DNA of 64,000 bases from Bradyrhizobium sp. ISRA464 (GCF_029910095.1 NZ_CP094526.1:2604001-2668000); one strand, 5' to 3'. Counted from the first letter of the stretch, positions 33,287-42,721 are shown. The notes: generated by a model from the sequence alone, not told the origin. Made by a program: numbers and translations.

Positions 33287-34036
33287 GTGCCATGCTACAT
33301 TCATACACTCAGCATCACTGAGCGATCGATTTTGGCCAAGGCAAAGCGAATATTGAAATGGCAGCGCGACCCCGAAGGAATGCGGTTGCGCATTCTCGAG
33401 GCCGCGAAGCAGGAATTCGCCGCCCATGGCCTCGCCGGCGCACGCGTCGACCGCATCGCGGAGATGGCCGGCGCCAACAAGCGCATGCTGTACTACCATG
33501 TCGGCAACAAGGAGGATCTCTATCTCGAGGTGCTGGAAGGCGCCTATGAGAAGATCCGCGCCGAGGAACGCACCCTCGATCTCGAACATCTCGATCCGCC
33601 CGAGGGGATCGCGCGGCTGATCGATTTCACCTGGAACTATTTTCTGCGTAACCCGGAGTTCCTGGCGCTGCTGAATACGGAAAACCTCTCGAAGGCCAAG
33701 CATTTGAAGCGCTCGACCAAGGTCAAGTCGATGCATTCGCCCTTCGTTGAAATGATCCGTACCGTGGTGACGCGCGGGGTGGAGAGCGGCGACTTCCGCG
33801 TCGCCGTGGATCCGGTGCAGCTCTACATTTCGATCGCCGGCTTGGCGTTTTTCTACCTCTCCAACAGCGCGACGCTCAGCGTGATCTTCGGCCGCGACCT
33901 GCTCAGGAAGGAGGCGCGCGACGAGCGCCTCGAGCATATGATCGCGCTGGTGCTGGCGGCGCTGACCGGCAAGTCCACGGCCACGTTCGGCGCGGCGAAG
34001 ATGTCTGCGCTGCAGCCGGTCCATCAGGTGGTGTGA
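33287..34036 (+). CDS. TetR/AcrR-family transcriptional regulator
   Basis: A 249-residue TetR regulator. The HTH lies at about residues 32-78 (RLRILEAAKQEFAAHGLAGARVDRIAEMAGANKRMLYYHVGNKEDLY), followed by a helical ligand-binding domain. The first 15 residues from ATG 33287 look like non-conserved sequence, and TTG 33334-region codon 16 (start 33332, giving LAKAKR) is an attractive alternative start. It reads toward the ABC-transporter/catabolic operon at 35747 and probably controls it, but an IS110 element now separates them. Ligand unknown. Confidence 0.9.
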   Translation: MPCYIHTLSITERSILAKAKRILKWQRDPEGMRLRILEAAKQEFAAHGLAGARVDRIAEMAGANKRMLYYHVGNKEDLYLEVLEGAYEKIRAEERTLDLEHLDPPEGIARLIDFTWNYFLRNPEFLALLNTENLSKAKHLKRSTKVKSMHSPFVEMIRTVVTRGVESGDFRVAVDPVQLYISIAGLAFFYLSNSATLSVIFGRDLLRKEARDERLEHMIALVLAALTGKSTATFGAAKMSALQPVHQVV

Positions 34037-34084
34037 ACGCCGCCGGCTTGGCGCGTGATGTCATGACGCCGGGCGATAACGCGT

Positions 34085-34168
34085 AGCCCGGATGGAGCAA
34101 AGCGCAATCCGGGATAGCTCTATCCGCGGATAGCGCGCTCCCGGATTTCGCTGCGCTTCATCCGGGCT
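34085..34168. repeat. Palindromic repeat family R7
   Basis: Arms AGCCCGGATGGAGCAAAGCG and CGCTGCGCTTCATCCGGGCT with a GATAGC/GCTATC-type centre. It lies in the 384-base gap between the TetR stop and the transposase. The remaining sequence 34169-34420 includes the unassigned downstream end of the IS. Confidence 0.8.
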
Positions 34169-34420
34169 TCTGTAACGGGCCTTGGTTAGTCAATCCCTTT
34201 TTGCGTGGTCCGCTTGCCGGGCACTTGCTTCTGTATGGGATCGGCGCGGTGGCCGTCGCCTGATGGGGTGCATTGAGGAGCCGGCCGGCCAATCTACGGA
34301 AGCGTGGTTGTGAACCGACTTCCCGGATGGCGGCCTGACCGGATCCGTCGTCCCGGCAAGGGACTTCGCTCGGGGAAGGCCTGGTGTCGTGGCCTGCCCA
34401 GATCGGTTGAGGCTCCTTGG

Positions 34421-35449
34421 TTAGGTTGCGTGGGCCATCGGATTGAAGGGTTTCGCATCAGCCAGCATCCGATGCAGGATGACTGCGAGCTTGCGCGCCA
34501 GCGCCACCTTGGCCTTGCGCATGCCCGCACGTTTGGCAAGCCGCATGGCCCAGCTCTTCAGCGCCGAGCAGTTCCTGACCGGCTTGGTCAGCATGACGTG
34601 GGCGGCCTGGTACAGCGCCTCCCGCACCGACGCGTCGCCGATCTTGCTGATGCGGCCAGTGTAGTCGGTTTGCCCCGACTGATACTTCTTCGGGGTGAGC
34701 CCAAAATGCGCACCGGTCGCCTTCGAGGAACGGAACCTGTTCGGATCGTCGATCGCGGCGGCATAGGTGAGCGCCACGATCGGGCCGACGGCCGGCGTTG
34801 TCATCAGAAGCCTGGCCGGGGGATGCGATCTGGCGAGCCTCTGGGTGTGTCTGTCCAGGCCATTGAACTCGCGCAGCAACACGGCATGGGCTTCGAGCAG
34901 GGCCTGCGCCACCAGCTCAAGTCCGGGGTGGCCGGCGACGAGCTCCCGGATCCGGTTGGCGAACGTGCGCTCGGTGGTCTTGCCGACCTTCAGGCCAAAG
35001 CCCCGCAGCACGCCACGTACGCTGTTCTCGATGTCGCGCAGCTTCGACTGCAGCAGCTTGCGGGCCGTCAGAACCGCCCGCGTCTCCTGCGCTTCAATCG
35101 ACTTGCAGTGGACCGGCCGGAACCAGCCGAGCCGCATCAGTTGGGCGATGCCGCGGGCATCGTTGCGGTCCGACTTCACCGGCATCGCCTTGAAGGCATC
35201 GCGGACGTGCCGGGTCTCCAGCAGCTCGACGGCAAGCCCGGCCGCGCGCAGCGCCGCGTACAGCCATTGCGACAACGGACCGGCCTCCAGTCCGATCCGC
35301 TCCATCGCCTGGCCCAGCGATCGGAACCAGGCGATCAGCGCTTCCGGCTCGCTGGCAACCTTCGCCTCCCGCAAAATCTTGCCCGCGCCATCGACAACGC
35401 AAACGCTCGAGCTTTCCAAAGACACGTCGATTCCTGCATAGTGGTACAT
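34421..35449 (-). CDS. IS110-family transposase (DEDD type)
   Basis: A 342-residue transposase. The N-terminal RuvC-like domain carries the DEDD set: D8 (GIDVS), E55 (GLEAG), D94 and D97 (KSDRNDA). The C-terminal transposase_20 domain has TPAVGPIVALTYAAAI and the SSKATGAHFGLTPKKYQSG stretch with the conserved serine. The frame is intact, so the element may still be active. Translation would use AAGGGA five to six bases before ATG 35449, but that site lies in one arm of a perfect ten-base inverted repeat. Confidence 0.95.
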   Translation of the reverse strand: MYHYAGIDVSLESSSVCVVDGAGKILREAKVASEPEALIAWFRSLGQAMERIGLEAGPLSQWLYAALRAAGLAVELLETRHVRDAFKAMPVKSDRNDARGIAQLMRLGWFRPVHCKSIEAQETRAVLTARKLLQSKLRDIENSVRGVLRGFGLKVGKTTERTFANRIRELVAGHPGLELVAQALLEAHAVLLREFNGLDRHTQRLARSHPPARLLMTTPAVGPIVALTYAAAIDDPNRFRSSKATGAHFGLTPKKYQSGQTDYTGRISKIGDASVREALYQAAHVMLTKPVRNCSALKSWAMRLAKRAGMRKAKVALARKLAVILHRMLADAKPFNPMAHAT

Positions 35450-35521
35450 GGTCGTCCCTTAATGATGCTTGGAGCGGGCTCGCCCGACTCCGTTTGAACA
35501 CCATCAGTTTGAGGGACGACC
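35450..35521 (-). promoter_or_regulatory. Hairpin sequestering the transposase ribosome-binding site
   Basis: GGTCGTCCCT (35450-35459) and AGGGACGACC (35512-35521) are perfect inverted repeats. In the transposase mRNA the second arm is AGGGACGACC directly before AUG and contains the Shine-Dalgarno. Inner pairings TGATG/CATCA, GGAG/CTCC and CGGG/CCCG extend the fold. A transcript entering from outside would form it and hide the site, a control strategy known for other insertion sequences. Confidence 0.6.
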
Positions 35522-35746
35522 GCCTGCCCGAAAAGCCGCACGCGAGCGCGCTTCCACATCGCGCCGTCGCGACCGGGCGGCTATATCCGTCGGCCCTTTA
35601 CCCCATCTACGGATCACCAGCGGTAAAATTCTCACATGACGAAAGTCGCAGGTTTCGGCGTGATTTCGCCGTCCGCCGGGGCTGGACAGTATTTATCCAA
35701 CGGGTTAATTTCCAATGCGAAGAATAGCGATCCAGGGGAGCGTGAC

Positions 35747-36556
35747 GTGGCGGAGGCGAGGAGCCCTTCAGGCGTGTCGAAGGTGCTGAATGCGGCGTGG
35801 GTGCGCCCGTTTCTGTTCCTGGTCGTCATCGTGGCGGCGTGGGACCTTTCGATCCGCCTGTTCCAAATCCCGGCCTACCAGATCCCGTCACCCGGCGACG
35901 TCGTGGCGGTGCTCTGGAGCGACTGGCCGGAGCTGTTGCAGCAATCCTGGCCGACCACCTATGCGACGATCTGCGGCTTCCTGCTCTCGGCGCTGTTCGG
36001 CATTCCCGTCGCGATGCTGATCGCGGGCTCGAAGACGGTGGAGAGCTACGTCTATCCGCTGCTGGTGTTCTCGCAGTCGGTGCCGAAGATCGCGATCGCG
36101 CCGCTGTTCGTGGTGTGGTTCGGCTTCGGCATCATTCCCAAGGTGATCTCGGCGTTCCTGCTCGGCTTCTTCCCGGTGGTGGTCTCGGCGGTGCAGGGCT
36201 TCAAGTCGGTCGACCCCGATATGGTCGATCTGGCACGCGCGATGCAGGGCAGCCGCTTCCGGGTGTTCCGCGCCGTCAACCTGCCGCATGCGATGCCCGC
36301 GATCTTCTCCGGCCTGAAAGTGTCGGTGACGCTTGCCGTGGTCGGCGCCGTCGTCGGCGAGTTCGTCGGCTCCAACTCCGGCATCGGCTATGTGATGCAG
36401 CGCTCGATCGGCACGTTCGACCTGCCGACGATGTTCGCTGCGCTGGTGATCCTTGCGCTGCTTGGGGTGATCCTGTTCTGGATCGTCGACCGCATCGAAC
36501 GGCTGGTGATCCCCTGGCACGTCAGCCAGCGCGACGACATCATCTTCGCTTCGTAG
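35747..36556 (+). CDS. NitT/TauT-family ABC transporter permease
   Basis: A 269-residue inner-membrane permease of the SsuC/TauC type with about six membrane segments. The EAA-like loop lies in ARAMQGSRFRVFRAVNLPHAMPAI. GTG 35747 is chosen because AGGGGAG (35734-35740) precedes it with ideal spacing and the length then matches SsuC. The frame is open to 35636, but the extra residues are unlike a permease. It is the first gene of a seven-gene operon. The family imports sulfonates, nitrate, cyanate, aromatic acids and thiamine precursors; the catabolic genes downstream suggest an organic carbon substrate. Confidence 0.92.
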   Translation: MAEARSPSGVSKVLNAAWVRPFLFLVVIVAAWDLSIRLFQIPAYQIPSPGDVVAVLWSDWPELLQQSWPTTYATICGFLLSALFGIPVAMLIAGSKTVESYVYPLLVFSQSVPKIAIAPLFVVWFGFGIIPKVISAFLLGFFPVVVSAVQGFKSVDPDMVDLARAMQGSRFRVFRAVNLPHAMPAIFSGLKVSVTLAVVGAVVGEFVGSNSGIGYVMQRSIGTFDLPTMFAALVILALLGVILFWIVDRIERLVIPWHVSQRDDIIFAS

Positions 36557-36590
36557 GGTTATCGCAGAGCTACACAAAGAGACGAGCAGC

Positions 36591-36706
36591 CGTCATTGCG
36601 AGCGAAGCGAAGCAATCCATGGCGCCACAAGCAGAGGAATGGATTGCTTCCGCCTTCGCCAAAGGCTTCGGCGGACAAGTCGTCGCTGGCGCCCCTCGCA
36701 GTGACG
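36591..36706. repeat. Palindromic repeat family R2, copy 2
   Basis: Starts CGTCATTGCGAGCGAAGCG and ends CCCCTCGCAGTGACG, with inner GCAATCCATGG and ATGGATTGC. It lies in the gap between permease and binding-protein genes of one operon. Confidence 0.85.
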
Positions 36707-36732
36707 ACAAGAAACAACGGGAGGATTATCTG

Positions 36733-37728
36733 ATGCGATTGATCATTGCTGTCATTGCCGCGCTGGCCTGGACTATATCAGGGGTAGTGCCGGCGTCCGC
36801 CGCCGACAAGGTCGTGCTGATGCTGAACTGGTACGTCTATGGCGAGCACGCGCCGTTCTATTACGGCAAGGCCAAGGGCATCTATGCCGCCGAAGGCATC
36901 GACCTCGAGATCCAGGAAGGCCGCGGCTCGGCGGCGACTACGCAGGCGGTGGCCGCCAAGACGGCCGATTTCGGCTATGTCGATATCCCCACCATGATGC
37001 GCGCGGCGGTGAAGGGCGCGCCCGTCATCGCCACCGGCGTGCTGCTGCAGACCAGCCCGATGTCGGCGATGGGATTTGCCGACAAGAACATCCGCAAGCC
37101 CGAGGACATCAAGGGCAAGACGGTCGCGATCACGCCGGCGGATTCGATGACGCAGATCTGGCCGCTGTTCCTGAAGAAGACCGGCCTGAAGGAAAGCGAT
37201 TTCCACACCGTGGCCGGCGACGGTCAGACCAAGCTCAACGCCGTGATCAACGGCCAGGCGGATCTCCTGCTTGGCTACGTCATGGACCAGTCGATGAAGA
37301 TCAAGGACGCGACCGGAAAAGACGTCTATCCGATCAAGTTCGCCGACTACGGCATCAACATGGTGTCGTCGGGCATCATCGCCAACACCGCTTATGTGAA
37401 GGCCAATCCCGATCTCGTCCGCCGCTTCATGTCGGCGACCACGAAGGCGGTGGAAGCTGCCGAGAAGGATCCGAAGGCCGCAGCGCAATCGATCCTCGAC
37501 GCCAACCCGAAGGGCGGCAAGATCGACACGCTGACGCAGGGCTTCGAGCTCACGATCCCGCTCTACCGCACGCCGGAGACCAAGACCAAGCGGCCGTTCC
37601 AGGTCACCGACCAGAACATGACCGACTCGGTCAATTTGATGGTTGAGTATGGCGGCCTCGACGCCAAGGCCAAGGACAATCCGAAGGCGTTCTACACCAA
37701 CGACTACCTGCCGAAGGGCGACTCGTGA
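36733..37728 (+). CDS. NMT1/THI5-like ABC substrate-binding protein
   Basis: A 331-residue periplasmic binding protein with a classical signal peptide (MRLIIAVIAALAW.. ending ASAA at about 24). The mature start VVLMLNWYVYGEHAPFYYGKAKGIYAAEGIDLEI is the NMT1/SsuA signature. The upstream frame is open through the permease region, but GGGAGGA before ATG 36733 and the signal peptide fix the start. It delivers ligand to the permease/ATPase encoded on either side. Ligand unknown: NMT1 proteins bind pyrimidines, sulfonates, aromatic acids or sugar-like amines. Confidence 0.93.
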   Translation: MRLIIAVIAALAWTISGVVPASAADKVVLMLNWYVYGEHAPFYYGKAKGIYAAEGIDLEIQEGRGSAATTQAVAAKTADFGYVDIPTMMRAAVKGAPVIATGVLLQTSPMSAMGFADKNIRKPEDIKGKTVAITPADSMTQIWPLFLKKTGLKESDFHTVAGDGQTKLNAVINGQADLLLGYVMDQSMKIKDATGKDVYPIKFADYGINMVSSGIIANTAYVKANPDLVRRFMSATTKAVEAAEKDPKAAAQSILDANPKGGKIDTLTQGFELTIPLYRTPETKTKRPFQVTDQNMTDSVNLMVEYGGLDAKAKDNPKAFYTNDYLPKGDS

Positions 37729-37741
37729 GCGCGCGTTCGAG

Positions 37742-37856
37742 CGTCATGGCGAGGAGCTCGCGACAAAATTGCAAGCAATTTTGCGCTGAAGCGACGACGC
37801 AATCCATCTCTACGCCCGCGGAAATGTGGATTGCTTCGCTTCGCTCGCAATGACGA
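37742..37856. repeat. Palindromic repeat family R2, copy 3
   Basis: Runs from CGTCATGGCGAGGAGC to CGCTCGCAATGACG. It contains CAAAATTGC-aa-GCAATTTTG at 37764-37783, the same stem as copy 1 in inverse orientation. It occupies the gap between the binding-protein and ATPase genes. Confidence 0.85.
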
Positions 37857-37890
37857 CCACTGATAACCGACTTCAATTGGATCCAGCTGT

Positions 37891-38739
37891 ATGAAATCGG
37901 CGATGAAAATCAGTGCTACCGACCAGCCGGGCGCCCATCTGCGCCTGGTGTCGGACCGTGTGGACGGCGCCACGCCGGGGATCACGCTTTCCGGCGTCTC
38001 GAAGACCTACCGGTCGCGCGACGGCGACGTGCCGTCGCTACGGCCGCTCGACTTCACCATCAATGACGGCGAGTTCTTCGTCGTGGTCGGCCCGTCCGGC
38101 TGCGGCAAGTCCACGCTGCTCAAGATGATCTCGGGCCTGCTGCCGCCGACGACCGGCGAGGTGCTGGTCGACGGCGAGCCCGTGACCAAGCCGCACGGCA
38201 ATGTCGGCATCGTGTTCCAGAACGCGCTGCTGCTGCCGTGGCGCAACATCCTCTGCAACGTGATGCTGCCGATCGACATGAAGCAGCTGCCGCGGAACAA
38301 ATATCTCGATCGCGCCAAGGAGCTCTTGAAGCTGGTCGGGCTCGAAGGCTTCGAGAAGAAGCTGCCCTGGCAGCTCTCCGGCGGCATGCAGCAGCGGGCC
38401 TCGATCTGCCGTGCGCTGGTGCACGATCCCAAGATCATGCTGATGGACGAGCCGTTCGGCGCGCTCGACGCCATGACGCGCGAGCGCATGAACGTGGAGC
38501 TGATGCGGATCCAGCGCGAGACCGGCAAGACGGTGCTCTTGATCACGCACTCGATTCCGGAAGCCGTGTTCCTCGCCGACCGCGTGCTCGTGATGACCGA
38601 GCGGCCCGGCGCGATCGCCGCGATCTACGACGTGCCGCTGCCGCGGCCGCGCTCGCTGGATTCGATGTCCGATCCGGTCTTCACCGAGCTGGTGCAGCAG
38701 ATCCGGAAGCATTTCTTCACGCAGGGCTCGCTGGATTAA
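37891..38739 (+). CDS. NitT/TauT-family ABC transporter ATPase
   Basis: A 282-residue ABC ATPase with about 30 extra N-terminal residues before the core. Walker A is GPSGCGKST (67-75), Q-loop VFQNALLLPWRN, signature LSGGMQQR, Walker B IMLMDEPFGALD and the switch histidine in LLITHS. A second ATG four codons in is equally possible. It energises the permease at 35747 and binding protein at 36733. It is separated from the downstream enzyme genes by an R1 repeat but is co-directional with them. Confidence 0.95.
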   Translation: MKSAMKISATDQPGAHLRLVSDRVDGATPGITLSGVSKTYRSRDGDVPSLRPLDFTINDGEFFVVVGPSGCGKSTLLKMISGLLPPTTGEVLVDGEPVTKPHGNVGIVFQNALLLPWRNILCNVMLPIDMKQLPRNKYLDRAKELLKLVGLEGFEKKLPWQLSGGMQQRASICRALVHDPKIMLMDEPFGALDAMTRERMNVELMRIQRETGKTVLLITHSIPEAVFLADRVLVMTERPGAIAAIYDVPLPRPRSLDSMSDPVFTELVQQIRKHFFTQGSLD

Positions 38740-38774
38740 GATGGGCATACAGATCGCGAGGAGCTTTCCGATTA

Positions 38775-38910
38775 CCTCGCCCCGCTTGCGGGGAGAGGTC
38801 GGAATTTGCGCGACACGCAAATTCCGGGTGAGGGGGGCTATCCGCGAGTCCGCCTTTGCGGAGACGCCCCTCACCCCAACCCTCTCACCGCAAGAGCGGG
38901 GCGAGGGAGA
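38775..38910. repeat. Palindromic repeat family R1, copy 4
   Basis: Has the usual arms (CCCCGCTTGCGGGGAGAGG and its inverted partner) with the variable core GAATTTGCG-cgaca-CGCAAATTC at 38802-38824. It lies inside an operon, between the ATPase and the enolase-superfamily gene. Confidence 0.9.
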
Positions 38911-38961
38911 GGCGACCAGCGTGCCGCGACCCATGTTCGCAACGCTCCACGATACATTGTG

Positions 38962-40365
38962 ATGCCGCTTCGTCTCGCAGTTCGTGATATCGCCTTCTTC
39001 GAACGTCCGGTCGCTTTCGCCCGGCCGTTCCGCTTTGGCGCGGTCACCATCAATGCGGCGCCGCAGATGTTCGTGCGGGTCGAGATCGAGGTGGAGGGCA
39101 AGGGACACGCGACCGGCGCCAGCGCCGAGATGATGGCGCCCAAATGGTTCGACAAGCGGCCGCATCTGGCGCCGGACGAGACGGTGGACGTGCTCCGCCG
39201 CTCGCTCCTGATCGCGCGCGAGCTGTATCTCTCGGAGAAAGACTTCGACACCGCGTTCGGCCTGCACGCCAGATGCATTGGCGCGCAGGTGGCGGCCTGC
39301 GCGAAGGAGGACGTCCCGCCGCTTGCCGCAGCCTATGGCCCGGCCGAGATCGACAAGGCGATCCTGGATGCGCTGTTGCACGGCGTTGGGGTCAGCTTTT
39401 TCGACGGCATGGCCGCCAATATTGCCGGCATCAATGCACGGCTGACGCCCGATCTCGATGATGGTGCGATCGCGCGCTTCCTCGCGAGCCGCCGGCGGCT
39501 CGACCGTGTTGCCGTCAGGCACACGGTCGGAATGGACGACAGGATCGAAGGCGAGGGCGGCGTGGCTGATAGGACCGAGAGCGCCGGCGCGCGTTACTTC
39601 AAGCTCAAGCTGAACGGCGATCCCGCGCATGACGCGGAACGGCTGGCGCGGATCGGCAAGGAGCTGGCTCGGCTGCCTTACGCCACCAAGGTCACGCTCG
39701 ACGCCAATGAGCAATATGCCGATCTCGCCGCGCTGAACGCGCTGGTCGACCGGCTCGACCGTGACGCAGCCCTCGCGCCGATCTCCTCGAACCTGCTCTA
39801 TATCGAGCAGCCGATGCCGCGCGACATCACGAAGGCCGCGCCGCTCGGCGGGCTCGCCGCGCGCAACTTCATCATCGACGAGGCCGACGATTCCTGTGAT
39901 GCATTCCCGCAGGCGCGGGCGCTCGGCTATCGCGGCATCTCCTCGAAGTCCTGCAAGGGGATCTACAAGTCGATCATCAACGCGACGCGCGCGGCGGTAT
40001 GGAGCGCGGATGGCGCTCCGTACTTCATCAGCGGCGAGGATCTGACCTGCCAGGCCGGGCTCGGCGTGCAGCAGGATCTCGCGCTGGGCGCGCTGATCGG
40101 AGTTACTCATGCCGAGCGCAACGGGCACCATTATGTCGATGGCTTTGCCGAGACGCCGGCGGCAGAAGCCGACGCCTTCCTCACGGCGCACCCGGATCTC
40201 TACACCCGCGACGGCGGCAAGGTGCGCCTCGCGATCCATGACGGCGATCTCCTGACGGGATCGCTGACGGCACCGGGCTTTGCCAGCTCCGTTCATCCGG
40301 ACTGGTCCACCATGCAGCCGCTGCAGCGGCCAACCCCACGCGTTTCGCAGGAGCAAGCACTATGA
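38962..40365 (+). CDS. Enolase-superfamily (mandelate racemase/muconate lactonizing-like) enzyme
   Basis: A 467-residue protein with an unusual N-terminal half but a recognisable enolase-superfamily barrel. KLKLNGD supplies K214/K216, metal ligands are D247 (LDANE), E282 (YIEQP) and D306-E307 (IDEAD), and a late lysine lies in SSKSCKG (K329/K332). These residues abstract a proton next to a carboxylate, giving dehydration, epimerisation or cycloisomerisation. ATG 38962 is used since upstream residues derive from the R1 repeat. It overlaps the next gene by four bases (ATGA). Likely acts on the compound imported by the upstream ABC transporter. I do not recognise a characterised orthologue. Confidence 0.82.
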   Translation: MPLRLAVRDIAFFERPVAFARPFRFGAVTINAAPQMFVRVEIEVEGKGHATGASAEMMAPKWFDKRPHLAPDETVDVLRRSLLIARELYLSEKDFDTAFGLHARCIGAQVAACAKEDVPPLAAAYGPAEIDKAILDALLHGVGVSFFDGMAANIAGINARLTPDLDDGAIARFLASRRRLDRVAVRHTVGMDDRIEGEGGVADRTESAGARYFKLKLNGDPAHDAERLARIGKELARLPYATKVTLDANEQYADLAALNALVDRLDRDAALAPISSNLLYIEQPMPRDITKAAPLGGLAARNFIIDEADDSCDAFPQARALGYRGISSKSCKGIYKSIINATRAAVWSADGAPYFISGEDLTCQAGLGVQQDLALGALIGVTHAERNGHHYVDGFAETPAAEADAFLTAHPDLYTRDGGKVRLAIHDGDLLTGSLTAPGFASSVHPDWSTMQPLQRPTPRVSQEQAL

Positions 40366-41513
40366 CGACCAAACGCCTCGGCCTGATCATGAACGGCGTC
40401 ACCGGCCGAATGGGGCTCAACCAGCACCTGATCCGCTCGATCGTCGCGATCCGCGACCAGGGCGGCGTGCTGTTGTCGAACGGCGACCGCATCATGCCAG
40501 ATCCGATCCTGGTAGGCCGCGACGCCGAGAAGGTCGCCAGCCTTGCCAAGCGCTTCAACATCGAGCGTTCTACCACCGATCTCGATCGCGCACTGGCGGA
40601 CAAGGGCGACACCGTGTTCTTCGATGCCGCGACCACGCAGGCGCGGCCCTCGCTGCTGACCAAGGCGATCAATGCCGGCAAGCACGTCTATTGCGAGAAG
40701 CCGATCGCGACCACGCTCGAAGAGGCGGTCGAGGTCGTGAAGCTCGCCAACGCGAAGGGCCTCAAGCACGGCACGGTGCAGGACAAGCTGTTCCTGCCGG
40801 GACTGAAGAAACTCGCCTTCCTGCGCGACTCCGGTTTCTTCGGCCGCATGCTCTCGGTGCGCGGCGAGTTCGGCTACTGGGTGTTCGAGGGCGGCTGGCA
40901 GGAAGCGCAGCGGCCGTCGTGGAACTACCGCGCCGAGGATGGCGGCGGCATCATTTTGGACATGGTCTGCCACTGGCGTTACGTGCTCGACAATCTGTTC
41001 GGTGAGGTCGAGAGCGTGGTGTGCATCGGGACGACGGACATTCCCGAGCGCTACGACGAGAAGGGCAAGAAGTACCAGGCGACCGCCGACGATTCCGCCT
41101 ACGCCACCTTCAAGCTGAAGGGCGGCGTGATCGCGCATATCAACATGAGCTGGGTGACGCGGGTCTATCGCGACGACCTCGTCACCTTCCAGGTCGACGG
41201 CACCCATGGTTCGGCGGTCGCCGGCCTGACCGACTGCATGATCCAGGCGCGCCAGGCGACGCCGCGGCCGGTGTGGAATCCCGACGAGAAGCGGCTGCAT
41301 AACTTCTATGCCGACTGGCAGAAGCTGCCTGAGAACGTCGTCTACGACAACGGCTTCAAGGAGCAGTGGGAGATGTTCATCCGTCATGTCTGCGAGGATG
41401 CGCCCTACAAATACACGCTGCTCGAAGGCGCCAAGGGCGTGCAGCTTGCCGAATGCGCGCTCAAGAGCTGGAAGGAGCGGCGCTGGATTGATGTCGCACC
41501 GATCGTGGTCTGA
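40362..41513 (+). CDS. Gfo/Idh/MocA-family dehydrogenase
   Basis: A 383-residue NAD(P)-dependent sugar/cyclitol dehydrogenase. The N-terminal Rossmann part has a glycine-bearing [12 protein letters not shown] (7-18) rather than the classic GxGxxG. The family motif CEKPIAT is at 111-117. The C-terminal alpha/beta domain has [21 protein letters not shown], where D and H align with the catalytic D-x3-H. Such enzymes oxidise a ring or chain hydroxyl of sugars and inositols, often to a 3-keto intermediate. It is coupled to the enolase-like gene by a four-base overlap and followed after 14 bases by the DUF993 gene. Confidence 0.92.
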   Translation: MTTKRLGLIMNGVTGRMGLNQHLIRSIVAIRDQGGVLLSNGDRIMPDPILVGRDAEKVASLAKRFNIERSTTDLDRALADKGDTVFFDAATTQARPSLLTKAINAGKHVYCEKPIATTLEEAVEVVKLANAKGLKHGTVQDKLFLPGLKKLAFLRDSGFFGRMLSVRGEFGYWVFEGGWQEAQRPSWNYRAEDGGGIILDMVCHWRYVLDNLFGEVESVVCIGTTDIPERYDEKGKKYQATADDSAYATFKLKGGVIAHINMSWVTRVYRDDLVTFQVDGTHGSAVAGLTDCMIQARQATPRPVWNPDEKRLHNFYADWQKLPENVVYDNGFKEQWEMFIRHVCEDAPYKYTLLEGAKGVQLAECALKSWKERRWIDVAPIVV

Positions 41514-41527
41514 GAAAGGACTTCGTC

Positions 41528-42721
41528 ATGAGCAAGCCGGTCCTGCCGAAATCATCCCTGTCGCTGAAGCTGCCGACCGCAGGCGGTGGCCTCGAGACCT
41601 ATCGCCTCGCAGTATCCCGCAGCTTTCCGGCAAAGCTCGAGGGCACGCTGAACCGCGTGGCGTTCTCGGCCGCGCATGTGGTGGCCGACCCGCGCGCCGA
41701 CGTCGATCCGTGGCTGACCGCGGCAATCGACTGGGACCGCACCATCGCATTCCGTGAGCATGTCTGGGACTTGGGCCTCGGCGTCGCCGAGGCGATGGAC
41801 ACCGCGCAACGCGGCATGGGGCTCGATTGGGCGACCTCGCTCGAGCTGATCCAACGTTCGGTGAAAGCGGCGAAGGCGCGGGGCAACGCGCTGGTGTTCT
41901 CCGGCGCGGGCACTGATCATCTCGTGGTGGAGGATGCCAAGACGATCGACGACGTGATCCGCGCCTATGAGGAGCAGATCGCCGCAGTCGAGAAGGCCGG
42001 TGGCCGCATCATCCTGATGGCTTCGCGCGCATTGGCAAAACTCGGCAAGACCGCTGAGGATTACGCCAAAGTCTATGACCGCGTGCTGTCGCAGGTCCGC
42101 GAGCCCGTGATCATCCACTGGCTCGGCGACATGTTCGATCCGGCGCTGACAGGTTATTGGGGCGCCGCCGAGCTCGACAGGGCGATGGATACCGCCATTG
42201 CGATCATCAACGCCAACGCGGCCAAGGTCGACGGCGTCAAGGTGTCGCTGCTCGACAAGCAGCGCGAGATCAACATGCGGCGGTGGCTCGATCCGCGCGT
42301 CAAGATGTATACCGGCGACGACTTCAACTATGCCGAACTGATCGCCGGCGACGACAAGGGCTTTTCCCACGCGCTGCTCGGCATCTTCGATGCGATCGCA
42401 CCGGCCGCGTCCTGCGCGCTGTCGCGGCTCGCGGTGGGCGACGAGGCCGGCTTCCACGACGTGTTGGGGCCGACGGTGCCGCTGTCGCGGCACATCTTCA
42501 AGGCGCCGACGCGCTTCTACAAGACCGGCATCGTGTTCATGGCCTATCTCAACGGCCATCAGGATCATTTCACGATGGTCGGCGGACAGGAGAGCGCGCG
42601 CTCGACCCTGCATCTCGCCGAGCTGTTCCGGCTCGCCGACAAGGCCGGGCTGCTCGCCAATCCGGAATTAGCGACGCGCCGGATGACGACGATCCTCGCC
42701 ACGCGCGGCATCGAAGCCTGA
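41528..42721 (+). CDS. DUF993 dihydrodipicolinate-synthase-like aldolase
   Basis: A 397-residue TIM-barrel protein of the DUF993 family, distantly related to class I aldolases of the DapA/NAL group. GVKVSLLDK places K238 where the Schiff-base lysine of DapA (GIK..D) sits. GAGTDHLV and the late GHQDHFTMVGGQESAR are family features I cannot assign. A retro-aldol or lyase step at the end of the pathway is a reasonable inference. It starts 14 bases after the dehydrogenase and its TGA overlaps the next ATG by one base. Confidence 0.85.
   Translation: MSKPVLPKSSLSLKLPTAGGGLETYRLAVSRSFPAKLEGTLNRVAFSAAHVVADPRADVDPWLTAAIDWDRTIAFREHVWDLGLGVAEAMDTAQRGMGLDWATSLELIQRSVKAAKARGNALVFSGAGTDHLVVEDAKTIDDVIRAYEEQIAAVEKAGGRIILMASRALAKLGKTAEDYAKVYDRVLSQVREPVIIHWLGDMFDPALTGYWGAAELDRAMDTAIAIINANAAKVDGVKVSLLDKQREINMRRWLDPRVKMYTGDDFNYAELIAGDDKGFSHALLGIFDAIAPAASCALSRLAVGDEAGFHDVLGPTVPLSRHIFKAPTRFYKTGIVFMAYLNGHQDHFTMVGGQESARSTLHLAELFRLADKAGLLANPELATRRMTTILATRGIEA

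Larger units (their letters stand above)
34421..35521 (-). mobile_element. IS110-family insertion sequence (ends not defined)
   Basis: Contains an IS110-type transposase gene and a long palindromic region just upstream of it. IS110 elements usually lack terminal inverted repeats and target duplications, so the exact boundaries cannot be read from one copy. The right boundary given is the outer arm of the upstream hairpin. It is inserted between a TetR gene and the operon it probably regulates. Confidence 0.75.

Noticed and set aside
36591-38910. CRISPR array, suggested by recurring palindromic units
   Set aside because: Units are irregularly spaced, of different families and separated by genes; there are no regular direct repeats with spacers and no cas genes.
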